From Sulfitobacter sp. HNIBRBA3233 (GTDB lineage: Bacteria > Pseudomonadota > Alphaproteobacteria > Rhodobacterales > Rhodobacteraceae), in assembly GCF_040149665.1 (NCBI RefSeq), contig NZ_JBEFLP010000002.1:491783-555782 (forward strand): a stretch of DNA of 64,000 bases, in the 5' to 3' direction. Positions 34,169 through 42,263 of this stretch are shown here, in pieces (positions within the stretch are counted from its first letter, which is position 1; every line of letters starts with the position of its first letter). Made by a program: the position numbers and the translations under genes. The notes under the pieces were generated by a model that made no database searches, was not told the origin of the DNA, and saw nothing but the letters and a program-made list of their open reading frames with translations.

Positions 34169-35137
34169 ATGAAACTACGCACAATTCTGACCGCAACTGC
34201 CGCAACGACAGCTCTCGGGGTTGCCGGCGCTGCCTTTGCGGACGGTCACAGCCCGATGCGCATCGGCATCACGCAAAACAACGTGGGCGTCGACAGCTAC
34301 CAGACCACATATGAGCAGGCCTTCATCGCGGCAGCCGAAGCGAACGAGAACGTCGAAGTGGTCGTTCTGGACGCCGGTGGCGATGTCGCCCGCCAGATCG
34401 CCCAGATGGAAGACCTGATCCAGCAGGAAGTCGACGCCATCATCATCTGGCCGACGAACGGCGAGGCGGTCATCCCTGCGGTGCGCAAGGCGCATTCGGC
34501 GGGTATTCCGGTTGTCGTGACCAATTCCAACATTGCCGAAGCCGGTTTCGATTTCGTTGCAACATTCTCCGGCCCCGACAACATTACGCAAGGATCACGC
34601 TCCGCCGAGATCATGTGTGACCGTTTCAAGGCGCTGGGCATCGAGGATGAAGCGCGCGTGGTCCAGATTTCGGGTCAGCCCGGCTATACCACAGCGATCG
34701 AGCGTCAGAAGGGGTTCGACGACCGTCTGCCCGAAGTCTGCCCCAACGTGACACTTGTCGAAACACAGCCCGGCGACTGGAACCGCGAAAAGTCGCAGCA
34801 GGTCATGGAAGCCTTCCTTGTCAAATACGATGACATCGATGGCGTCTATGCGGGTGACGACAACATGGGCGTTGGCGCGCTGAACGCCGCACTGGCTGCG
34901 GATCGCGCCGAAGGCATCGTATTCGTGGGCGCCACCAACTTTTCGGTCGGCTATGAGGCCATGGAGCGTGGCGAATACTGGGGCTCGATCTACCAGTCGC
35001 CAGTGGACGATGCCGAAGCAGCCCTTCAGTCCGCGATCGATCTGATCAGCGGTAAGGAACTGCCGTTCCTGAACTATTTCGACACGCCGAAGATCACACA
35101 GGAAAACATGTCAGAGTTTACGAAACCTGTGTTCTGA
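34169..35137 (+). CDS. RbsB-type sugar ABC transporter substrate-binding protein
   Basis: The 322-residue periplasmic protein has a signal peptide (AATTALGVAGAAFA, mature start DGHSPMRIGITQ) and a type I binding fold: DAGGDVARQIAQMEDLIQQ, DAIIIWPTNGEAVIPAVRKA, AGIPVVVTNSNI, VYAGDDNMGVGALNAAL. It delivers a sugar or polyol to the permeases at 36063 and 37050. The ATG at 34169 has GGAGGAG upstream. It is first in the forward operon and is followed by a UUCG-capped hairpin that can raise its share of the mRNA. The substrate is not readable; the enzymes suggest a deoxy-sugar, pentose or related acid. Confidence 0.9.
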   Translation: MKLRTILTATAATTALGVAGAAFADGHSPMRIGITQNNVGVDSYQTTYEQAFIAAAEANENVEVVVLDAGGDVARQIAQMEDLIQQEVDAIIIWPTNGEAVIPAVRKAHSAGIPVVVTNSNIAEAGFDFVATFSGPDNITQGSRSAEIMCDRFKALGIEDEARVVQISGQPGYTTAIERQKGFDDRLPEVCPNVTLVETQPGDWNREKSQQVMEAFLVKYDDIDGVYAGDDNMGVGALNAALAADRAEGIVFVGATNFSVGYEAMERGEYWGSIYQSPVDDAEAALQSAIDLISGKELPFLNYFDTPKITQENMSEFTKPVF

Positions 35138-35153
35138 TACCCTCCCGGGTTGT

Positions 35154-35171
35154 GGGGCGCTTCGGCACCCC
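35154..35171 (+). terminator. UUCG-capped stem-loop after the binding-protein gene
   Basis: GGGGCGC-TTCG-GCACCCC forms a stem with one C/A mismatch and a stable UUCG tetraloop, 17 bases after the stop. There is no T-run, so it is more likely an mRNA-stability or partial-termination element inside the operon. Confidence 0.55.
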
Positions 35172-35213
35172 GCTACATTTCCACGAAAACCGATTGTTAA
35201 GGGGGAGGGCGTC

Positions 35214-36011
35214 ATGGGACGTGTGACAGGAAGATCCTGTATCGTGACCGGGGCCGCACAGGGCATTGGCCGGGCCATCGCAGAGACGCTGCTGGATGAA
35301 GGTGCGGACGTTTGCTTTGCGGATATCAACGGCGAAAAGGTGGCAAAGGTCGCCGAGCTGAATGCCGACAGGGCGATGCAGGGGGGCGGCAAGGTCGCCC
35401 ACGCGCAGGTCGACGTTGCGGACCGCGCGTCCGTGCAGGCGATGATCGCCCATACGGTCGAGCTGTTTGGCAAGCTGGATGTGAAATTCAACAATGCTGG
35501 CGTGAACCGCCCGATGAACTTTCTTGATGTTACCGAAGACAATTGGAATTTCATCATGGGGGTGAACGGTCTTGGTTGTATGATCGGGATGCAGGAGGCG
35601 GCCCGCCAGATGATCTCTCAGGGGACGGGCGGCAAGATCATCAACACCGCTTCGGTCGCCAGCCGCCAGGGGTTCGATAATGTCGCTCCCTACTGCGCCA
35701 GCAAATTCGCTGTCGTCGCTCTGACGCAGTCGGGCGCGCGCGATCTGGCGAAACACAACATCACGGTGACGGGGTTCGCGCCCGGCGTGGTCGCCACCGA
35801 AATGTGGGAGCAGGTCGATCAAGACCTGATGAAGATCGGCGCCGCCGAGCGGCCGGGTCAGGCGATGGAGGAGTTCTCGTCCGAGATCCTGCGGGGGCGC
35901 GTGGCCAAACCGGACGATATCACGGGCACGACGACCTATCTGGCGTCGAAGGACAGCGATTACATGACCGGACAGATCGTCATGATCGACGGTGGGATGA
36001 CCTTGGTCTGA
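35214..36011 (+). CDS. SDR oxidoreductase, paralogue of 31298-32107
   Basis: The 265-residue short-chain dehydrogenase has TGAAQGIGRA, FNNAGVNRPMNF, the Ser of NTASVASRQ and YCASK. PGVVATEMWEQVDQDLMKIG and SDYMTGQIVMIDGGM match the reverse-strand SDR at 31298 far better than general SDRs do. It lies between the binding-protein and permease genes of the importer operon, an arrangement that ties it firmly to the imported compound. The likely reaction is NAD(P)-dependent oxidation of a sugar or polyol hydroxyl; which carbon is unknown. Confidence 0.82.
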   Translation: MGRVTGRSCIVTGAAQGIGRAIAETLLDEGADVCFADINGEKVAKVAELNADRAMQGGGKVAHAQVDVADRASVQAMIAHTVELFGKLDVKFNNAGVNRPMNFLDVTEDNWNFIMGVNGLGCMIGMQEAARQMISQGTGGKIINTASVASRQGFDNVAPYCASKFAVVALTQSGARDLAKHNITVTGFAPGVVATEMWEQVDQDLMKIGAAERPGQAMEEFSSEILRGRVAKPDDITGTTTYLASKDSDYMTGQIVMIDGGMTLV

Positions 36012-36014
36012 CGT

Positions 36015-36043
36015 AAGGCCCGGAAAGAAGGGCCCGGGCCTTT
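36015..36043 (+). terminator. intra-operon hairpin before the first permease gene
   Basis: AAGGCCCGG pairs perfectly with CCGGGCCTT across a 10-base loop and is followed by TT. It starts four bases after the SDR stop, so it may attenuate expression of the permease genes. Confidence 0.5.
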
Positions 36044-36062
36044 GGCTCGAGGGAGGGGAAAT

Positions 36063-37037
36063 ATGGCTAGCATGACAAAAGCGGATATCGGCCCGATGTT
36101 GGCGCGGCAGGGCATCCTGATCGCCTTTGCGGTATTCATCATCGGTTTCACGATTGCGAACGAACGGTTTCTGAGCCCCGACAACGTGATGGGTGTGATC
36201 CGGTCCTCGGCAATCTTGGGGGTCATGGCGCTTGGCGTGACCTTCGTTGTGATAAGCGGCAATCTGGATCTGTCGGTCGGATCAATGATGTCGTTCTCGA
36301 CGATTGTCGTGCTGGATCTGCACGACAAGATTGGCCCGCTGCTGGCGATCCCGGCGATGTTCGCCATGACGTTGTGTCTTGGGGCCTTCATCGGGTTCCT
36401 CGTCGGGTATCTCAAACTGAATTCGCTGATCGTCACCTTGGGGATGCTCTCGGCCATTCACGGCCTGACGCTGACCTATTCGGGCGGCCAGAACATGGAT
36501 ATCATCGACAAGGAAGGCACCTGGTTCGGCGTTTTCGGACAGGGGTCCGCGCTGGGCATTCCGGTGCCGATCCTCATCTTCGTGGGTCTCGCGGCCCTTT
36601 TGGGTATCGTTCTTGCAAAGACCCCCTTCGGACGGAAGGTATACGCCGTCGGGGGCAACGGGACTGCGGCCACGTTCTCGGGCATCAAACGCGCCCGCGT
36701 CGTTTTCCTGTGCTACGTCATGTCTGCCTTTTGCGTCGCGGTCGCCGGGTTGATCCAGGCCAGCCGGTCAATGGGATCCCAGAATACCGTCGGGCAGGGG
36801 CTCGAGCTTGATGTTCTTGCCGCGGTGATCCTGGGGGGTGCGTCCCTGCTCGGCGGCTCCGGTACGATTTTCAAAACCGTCATCGGCGTGTTGATCCTCG
36901 GGTTTATCCAGAACGGTCTGCTGCTGGTCGGCCTGCAATTCTATGTCCAGTTCGTTGTGACATGGGTCATCATCATCCTTGCTGTCTGGCTCGATATCGC
37001 GGCCAAGCGTGGCAAGCTGTGGTCTAGGATCGCGTAA
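36063..37037 (+). CDS. RbsC-type sugar ABC transporter permease 1
   Basis: The 324-residue inner-membrane permease has eight to ten hydrophobic segments and the family patterns GVTFVVISGNLDLSVGSMMS, GYLKLNSLIVTLGMLS, GRKVYAVGGNGTAATFSGI and AAVILGGASLLGGSGTI. With the second permease at 37050 it probably makes a heterodimeric channel, while many ribose-type systems use one permease twice. The ATG at 36063 follows GGGAGGGG by a few bases; the longer frame from 36042 runs through the hairpin and ribosome site. Confidence 0.9.
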   Translation: MASMTKADIGPMLARQGILIAFAVFIIGFTIANERFLSPDNVMGVIRSSAILGVMALGVTFVVISGNLDLSVGSMMSFSTIVVLDLHDKIGPLLAIPAMFAMTLCLGAFIGFLVGYLKLNSLIVTLGMLSAIHGLTLTYSGGQNMDIIDKEGTWFGVFGQGSALGIPVPILIFVGLAALLGIVLAKTPFGRKVYAVGGNGTAATFSGIKRARVVFLCYVMSAFCVAVAGLIQASRSMGSQNTVGQGLELDVLAAVILGGASLLGGSGTIFKTVIGVLILGFIQNGLLLVGLQFYVQFVVTWVIIILAVWLDIAAKRGKLWSRIA

Positions 37038-37049
37038 GGGAGCGGATTA

Positions 37050-38051
37050 ATGGAAGCTGGAAAAGTCTCCTATTTTCTAAAGAACGGCGCGATCTGGGGT
37101 TTCATCGTGCTGGAGCTGATTTTCTTCAGCGTGGCGGGCGAATTCCTGTCGCTGTCCGACAAGGCCTTCATGGATGTCGACAACATGCTGTTGCTGCTCA
37201 AACAGTCGGCCCCCATCGGAATCATCGCCATGGGCATGACGATCATCATGGTGAACGGCAACATCGACCTGAGTGTCGGGGCGATCTTCGCCTTGTCCGC
37301 GGTGGTCCTGCTGGACAGCCTGTCGTGGAGCGTCTTCGCGGGACTGGGCGACTGGGTGATCCCTGTGGCATGGGCGCTCGCGCTGCTGACGGGGGTTCTG
37401 CTGGGCGCGATCAACGGGCTGATCGTCTGGAAGACCGGTGTCGATGCTTTCATCGTCACGCTGGGCTCGATGCTGGGCTTTCGCGGTCTGGTGTTCATGT
37501 ACAACGGCGAAAATCCGACATCGAGCCTGAACTGGACGCTGGTGGATTTTGCCGAGGCGCAGTTCCTGGGGTTCCATACGGCGACCTGGTTCCTCGCCGT
37601 CGTCACCCTGATCATCTGGTACGTGATGACGCGCACGGTACACGGGCGCAACGCCTATGCCATTGGCGACAACCGCGAGGCGGCGGTGAACGCGGGCATC
37701 AAGGTCGGGCCACATATGCTGATCAATTTCATGATCATCGGCTTTCTGGCGGCCCTGTCGGCAGTTGTGTTCTACTCCGAATCCGGTTCGGTCAACCCCA
37801 ACGATGGCCAACTCTATGAGTTGTGGGTCATCACCGCCGTTGTTCTCGGGGGCACCAAGCTGACCGGGGGTTCCGGGTCCATCATCTCGACCTTGGGTGG
37901 TGTCCTTGCCATTCAGTTGCTGCGCAAGGGTTTGGGCCACATCGGCGCGGACACATCCACCGTCAATCTGGTGATTGGTTTGATCCTGATCGCGGTGCTG
38001 TTTCTTGACCGTCAGTTGAACACCAAGGGGAAAGAGGAGTTGAAGATATGA
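37050..38051 (+). CDS. RbsC-type sugar ABC transporter permease 2
   Basis: The 333-residue permease shows IMVNGNIDLSVGAIFALSAV, DAFIVTLGSMLGFRGLVFMY, GRNAYAIGDNREAAVNAGI and TAVVLGGTKLTGGSGSIIST. Its divergence from the first permease indicates an old duplication and a heteromeric channel. It starts 12 bases after permease 1 and overlaps the ATPase start by 4 bases. Confidence 0.9.
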   Translation: MEAGKVSYFLKNGAIWGFIVLELIFFSVAGEFLSLSDKAFMDVDNMLLLLKQSAPIGIIAMGMTIIMVNGNIDLSVGAIFALSAVVLLDSLSWSVFAGLGDWVIPVAWALALLTGVLLGAINGLIVWKTGVDAFIVTLGSMLGFRGLVFMYNGENPTSSLNWTLVDFAEAQFLGFHTATWFLAVVTLIIWYVMTRTVHGRNAYAIGDNREAAVNAGIKVGPHMLINFMIIGFLAALSAVVFYSESGSVNPNDGQLYELWVITAVVLGGTKLTGGSGSIISTLGGVLAIQLLRKGLGHIGADTSTVNLVIGLILIAVLFLDRQLNTKGKEELKI

Positions 38052-39562
38052 CCGACAAAACACCCGCCTTGCGTCTTGAAGGTATCGTCAAGACATTTCC
38101 CGGTGTCCGCGCGCTTGACGGCGTTTCATTGTCGGTGATGCCGGGTGAGGTCCACGCCCTGATGGGCGAGAACGGCGCCGGAAAATCAACGCTGATGAAA
38201 GTGCTGGGGGGCATCCATCAACCCGACGAAGGGCAGATCATCATCGGCGAAGTGCCCACGGTGATGACATCGCCTTTGCAGGCGAAATCCAAGGGGATCG
38301 TTTTCATCCATCAGGAACTCAGCCTTGCCGAGGAACTGACAGTCGCCGAAAACATCTATCTGGGGGAACTGCCGCGCCGCTCCTTCGGCCGCGTCGACTG
38401 GTCCACGCTCTATGAGCGTACCGATGCGATCCTTGCAAAGCTGAAGGTGGGGTTCAACGCCAGAACCATCGTCGGCGACCTGTCGATCGCCAACCAGCAG
38501 ATGGTCGAGATCGCCCGCGCCCTGACCGTGGATGCGAAGGCCGTGATTTTTGACGAGCCGACAGCGTCGCTGACCGATGCGGAAAAGGTCGTGCTGTTCG
38601 ACGTCATTTCCGATCTGCAAAGCCAGGGCGTCGGGATCATCTACATCTCTCACCGGATGGAGGAGATATTCAAGATCACCGACCGGATCAGCGTTTTGCG
38701 GGACGGCTCCTATCGCGGGACACTTGAGACCCGCGACACCACCGAGGAGGAAGTCACGCAATTGATGATCGGCCGTGCACTGGATCTGTCGCGCAACGAA
38801 ATCCATCACGAAATGGGCGATGTCGCGCTCGAGGTGCGTGGCCTGTCCTGCGGTCATCTCTTCAAGGACGTCAGTTTCGACGTGCGCCGCGGCGAGGTTC
38901 TGGGCTTTTACGGTCTGGTCGGCGCAGGGCGCACCGAGATCGTTGAGACACTCTTCGGGCTGCGCGACCCTGACGCGGGGACGATCCTGCTCGACGGGCA
39001 GGAGGTCCGCATCACATCCCCGGCGGATGCGATCAGCAAAGGTATTTCGCTGGTGCCGGAGGACCGCAAGGGGCAGGGGCTGGTTCTGGGAATGAATTGC
39101 CGGGACAACATGACCCTTCCGCAGGTGGGTAACCTGTCCTCCGGTCCGTTTGTCGCCCCCGGCGCCGAGACCGAGATCTTCGACAAGTACAAGGACAAGC
39201 TCGATATCCGCACACCGGGCTGGAAACAGACGGTCGGCAACCTGTCGGGCGGCAACCAGCAGAAGATCGTCATTGGCAAATGGCTGTCGATGCACCCCAA
39301 GGTGCTGATCGTGGACGAGCCGACCCGCGGCATCGACGTCGGATCGAAATCCGAGATCCACAACCTGATCCGCGAACTGGCCGCGCAGGGCTACGCCGTC
39401 ATCGTGGTCAGTTCGGAAATGCCTGAAGTCCTGCACGTCAGTGACCGGATCGTCGCGATGTTCTCGGGCCGTGTCATGCGGACGTTCACCTCCGAAGAGG
39501 TCACCGAGGAAAGCCTGGTCCAGGCCATTTCGGGTATCACCGCGACCGACAAGGTCGCTTAA
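38048..39562 (+). CDS. RbsA-type sugar ABC transporter ATPase (two ABC domains)
   Basis: The 504-residue protein carries two ABC domains in tandem. Domain 1 has Walker A GENGAGKSTLMKVL, the degenerate signature LSIANQQMVEIARAL and Walker B VIFDEPTASLT. Domain 2 has the usual altered Walker A GLVGAGRTEIVETL, the signature LSGGNQQKIVIGKWL and LIVDEPTRGIDVG. This asymmetry is normal for RbsA/MglA-type ATPases. It powers the two permeases. Its ATG overlaps the permease 2 stop (ATGA). Confidence 0.92.
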   Translation: MTDKTPALRLEGIVKTFPGVRALDGVSLSVMPGEVHALMGENGAGKSTLMKVLGGIHQPDEGQIIIGEVPTVMTSPLQAKSKGIVFIHQELSLAEELTVAENIYLGELPRRSFGRVDWSTLYERTDAILAKLKVGFNARTIVGDLSIANQQMVEIARALTVDAKAVIFDEPTASLTDAEKVVLFDVISDLQSQGVGIIYISHRMEEIFKITDRISVLRDGSYRGTLETRDTTEEEVTQLMIGRALDLSRNEIHHEMGDVALEVRGLSCGHLFKDVSFDVRRGEVLGFYGLVGAGRTEIVETLFGLRDPDAGTILLDGQEVRITSPADAISKGISLVPEDRKGQGLVLGMNCRDNMTLPQVGNLSSGPFVAPGAETEIFDKYKDKLDIRTPGWKQTVGNLSGGNQQKIVIGKWLSMHPKVLIVDEPTRGIDVGSKSEIHNLIRELAAQGYAVIVVSSEMPEVLHVSDRIVAMFSGRVMRTFTSEEVTEESLVQAISGITATDKVA

Positions 39563-39596
39563 CCAAACCATCCTTACGGCAAAAAGAGCAAAAGAC

Positions 39597-40451
39597 ATGA
39601 AACTACTTCGCTATGGCGCGCCCGGTGCCGAAAAACCCGGACTTCTGGATGCACAGGGCCGCGTGCGTGATCTCTCCGCCGTTGTGCCGGATATTGCGGG
39701 GGACGCACTGCGCCCCGCAGGTCTGGACGCGCTGCGGGCTCTTGACCCAGACACATTGCCCTTGGTCGAGGGCACGCCCCAGAACGACCTGCGGCTTGGC
39801 GCCTGTGTCGGCGAGATCGGGAAATATGTCTGCATCGGCCTGAACTATGCAGACCACGCCGAAGAGGCGGGCATGCCGATCCCAGAAGAGCCGATCATCT
39901 TCAACAAGTGGACCTCTGCCGTGGTCGGGCCGAATGACGACATTCAAGTCCCGCGCGGATCGGTGAAGACCGATTGGGAGGTCGAACTTGGCGTGGTGAT
40001 CGGCGAACCGGGTGCCTACATCGACGAAGCGAACGCGATGAACCATGTGGCGGGGCTCTGCCTCATCAACGATGTGTCCGAGCGTGATTTTCAACTCAAT
40101 CGCGCCGGCACATGGGACAAGGGAAAAGGGTGCGATACCTTCGGTCCGACAGGTCCGTGGCTGGTGACCCTGGACGAGATCGAGGACATGGACAATCTGG
40201 ACCTCTGGCTCGACGTCGATGGCAAGCGCATGCAGAGCGGGTCAACCGCAACGCTGATTTTCAAGATTCCCCATCTCGTGTCCTATTGCAGCCAGTTCAT
40301 GTCCCTTCAGTCCGGCGACGTGATCTCGACCGGGACACCGCCGGGTGTGGGTATGGGCCAGAAACCTCCGCAATTCCTGCGTGGCGGCGAAGTTGTGACG
40401 CTGGGCATTTCGGGCTTGGGTGAGCAAAGATCGAAGGTCCTGCCAAGCTGA
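39597..40451 (+). CDS. fumarylacetoacetate-hydrolase-family 2,4-diketo-3-deoxy-acid hydrolase
   Basis: The 284-residue enzyme opens MKLLRYGAPGAEKPGLLDAQ, an N-terminus characteristic of 2,4-diketo-3-deoxy-L-fuconate/rhamnonate hydrolases. The FAH core follows: KYVCIGLNYADHAEEAGMP, metal ligands in TDWEVELGVVIG and INDVSERDFQ, then GDVISTGTPPGVGMG. The reaction splits a 2,4-diketo acid to pyruvate plus lactate (6-deoxyhexose) or glycolate (pentose). It is the last gene of the forward importer operon and would take the product of the SDR at 28407. Its second product suits the FMN enzyme at 27256. Confidence 0.85.
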   Translation: MKLLRYGAPGAEKPGLLDAQGRVRDLSAVVPDIAGDALRPAGLDALRALDPDTLPLVEGTPQNDLRLGACVGEIGKYVCIGLNYADHAEEAGMPIPEEPIIFNKWTSAVVGPNDDIQVPRGSVKTDWEVELGVVIGEPGAYIDEANAMNHVAGLCLINDVSERDFQLNRAGTWDKGKGCDTFGPTGPWLVTLDEIEDMDNLDLWLDVDGKRMQSGSTATLIFKIPHLVSYCSQFMSLQSGDVISTGTPPGVGMGQKPPQFLRGGEVVTLGISGLGEQRSKVLPS

Positions 40452-40614
40452 TCGGGCAGCACACCCAACGCCCCGCCGCTGCCTTGAGACCGGGCAGATG
40501 CGATCGTGGGGGTCGATTTTCAGGACGATGATCGGCCGGGCAGGCCGCGGGGCGCGAGCAATGAGGCTGGCGCCCCGTTGGCACCGCGACCTTAATTTGA
40601 GGGTGTCCGGCAGC

Positions 40615-40648
40615 GGCGCGCGGGCGTCAAGCGCTGCCCGCGCGCGCC
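40615..40648. terminator. GC-rich hairpin between convergent genes
   Basis: GGCGCGCGGGC pairs with GCCCGCGCGCGCC, with one extra CG on the right arm. It lies in the 326-base gap between the FAH gene and the reverse acidic-protein gene. The rest of the gap holds no recognisable gene. Confidence 0.55.
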
Positions 40649-40777
40649 GGTTGGCAGTCTCGGATCGGTGCATCCCGCCTTGCTTCGGCTTTGTCGTGCA
40701 CACCGTCACGTCTGCCGGGCCGCGCTTACGGCCCAGCGGACGCAATTACGCAGCGCTGCAAGCTTCGATTGGACGCC

Positions 40778-41695
40778 TCAGGCGGCCTCGAAGGTATCGA
40801 CAGTGTCGTCTGCCGGATCGTCCTCGTAGGTGCTGGCGTCGACGTCGGTCTCAAGGCTGAGAGCGGCAATCAGATCGGCGGCGTCGGCCTCGGGATCAGT
40901 CGCACCTGCCTCGTATTCTTCCAGTGCGAGGTCATAGGCTTCCATCAGTTCCTCACTGTCCAGGAAGCCGTCCGCGGGCGCCTCGATGCGGAACTCCTCT
41001 TGCGGCACATCATTTTCGTCGAGTTCGTAGAAGATCACGCTTTCCGTCTCGGCCACGTCACCGCCAATTTCCTCGAAGTAGGCGAGAAAATTCGCGAAGG
41101 TCGGCTCGGTGCCTTCGGGAAGACTGGGGATGTTGTGTACGTTGTCCTCGGGCTCTTCGGCGAGAATGTTGAACCCTGCGATGGGCGCGCCGGACTCGTT
41201 GAAATCATAGACAAAGAAAACCTTGTCATAGATCGGATCTTCGGGATCCTCCGGGTCTTCAGGCTCCTCCGGGTCGCCCGATACCGCCTTGATCGAGCCT
41301 TCTTCGGTGGACGTGGATGTCGCGCGGATGCCGAAGTAGTCGATGTCGTCAAGGCTGTCGATGGACAGCTCCAGGGTGAGTGTATCGCCCTCGGTCAGGA
41401 AGCTTTCCTTGTCTTCGCCTTCGGGCCCCAGACCCGGTTCGCTGATCTGGTCTGCCGTGTCCCACTGGATTTTTTCGCCCTCAAAGGTGGTGCCGCCCCC
41501 GTTCATGTTAAGCGGGCCCGAAAGCGATTCACTGGTGCCGGTCATGTCGTCATCGGCATAGTAGACGGCGTTGACGTCCATTTGCCCTTCGTTCACGTGA
41601 ATGTCGGCGAAGAATGCACCGTCTTGTTCGTAGACCGTTACCGTGTAGGACAATCCTTCGACGACATAGTTGAAAACCTTGGTCTCATTCTCCAT
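40778..41695 (-). CDS. very acidic protein sharing a domain with the vWA/RTX protein
   Basis: The 305-residue protein lacks a signal peptide. Residues about 8-140 align by eye with the N-terminal domain of the protein at 8860-11154: an aromatic/acidic strand region, an NGGGTTFEGE segment and the end SIDSLDDIDYFGIRATSTS. A Pro-Glu-Asp linker (EEPEDPEDPEDP) follows, then an acidic alpha/beta region and a tail rich in Asp and Glu. Composition suits calcium binding or export by type I secretion, but no RTX repeats are present. I do not recognise a named family. It is flanked by hairpins and is probably monocistronic. Confidence 0.7.
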   Translation of the reverse strand: MENETKVFNYVVEGLSYTVTVYEQDGAFFADIHVNEGQMDVNAVYYADDDMTGTSESLSGPLNMNGGGTTFEGEKIQWDTADQISEPGLGPEGEDKESFLTEGDTLTLELSIDSLDDIDYFGIRATSTSTEEGSIKAVSGDPEEPEDPEDPEDPIYDKVFFVYDFNESGAPIAGFNILAEEPEDNVHNIPSLPEGTEPTFANFLAYFEEIGGDVAETESVIFYELDENDVPQEEFRIEAPADGFLDSEELMEAYDLALEEYEAGATDPEADAADLIAALSLETDVDASTYEDDPADDTVDTFEAA

Positions 41696-42068
41696 GAGAT
41701 ATCTCCTTGTAGAAATTCTGGATTACGGCAAAATTTAGGCGCGAAAAATCTGTAAAAACGCGGCGAGAGGCGTGCCCCCGTGTGTCCCCAAGCGCGCCAA
41801 ACCGTTAACAGCTCTATCACTTTAGGCCGAACTTGTCTGTAGCCGAAGTGGAAACAGTCTAATTCTTGACAAAAAATCGACAAAATCATGGCAAGGTGGA
41901 TGCTGGAGTTAGCGCGGGAGGGCCCTCTCGGTCAGGGCCGGGCCGGTGCGATGACACAAGGGGCGCGAAGGCGCGCGACCTTTCCGATCGACGTTCTCAA
42001 ACCGGGTGGGGCGGTTTCGCTGGCTGTTGCCGCTTCATCGAATATCCACAGTGGCTGAACGCGCCCCA
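41696..42068. other. intergenic region, no gene recognised
   Basis: The gap contains the AT-rich presumptive promoter of the reverse acidic-protein gene (about 41700-41760) and a TTGACA at 41864 on the forward strand with no gene or convincing -10 after it. Confidence 0.45.
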
Positions 42069-42263
42069 TCACTTCTTCGATGATTTCTTGGGCGTATTCG
42101 CTTCTCTCTCCAGGCGCGCGGTGCGCAGGCGGTCGGTCTTGATCTGCCGTTTTTCAACTTCTTCCTCGACCATGCCCCTGACGATGCGGGATGTCTTGTC
42201 GAGCGGCGTTTCCGGTTTGGCACCCTGCGCTTTGAACAGGCTTGTTTTCGTGAGCTTTGCCAA
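42069..42263 (-). CDS. small basic protein of unknown function
   Basis: The 64-residue protein MAKLTKTSLFKAQGAKPETP ends in KKSSKK and is highly charged, with a helical middle (SRIVRGMVEEEVEKRQIKTD). It starts at TTG with AAGGAGA eight bases upstream. The good ribosome site and protein-like composition support a real gene. It overlaps the C-terminal run-on of the racemase frame by 110 bases in another frame. Function is unknown; a nucleic-acid-binding or stress role is only possible. Confidence 0.6.
   Translation of the reverse strand: MAKLTKTSLFKAQGAKPETPLDKTSRIVRGMVEEEVEKRQIKTDRLRTARLEREANTPKKSSKK

Noticed and set aside
41864..41895. Sigma-70-like promoter (TTGACA)
   Set aside because: There is no convincing -10 element and no forward gene downstream.
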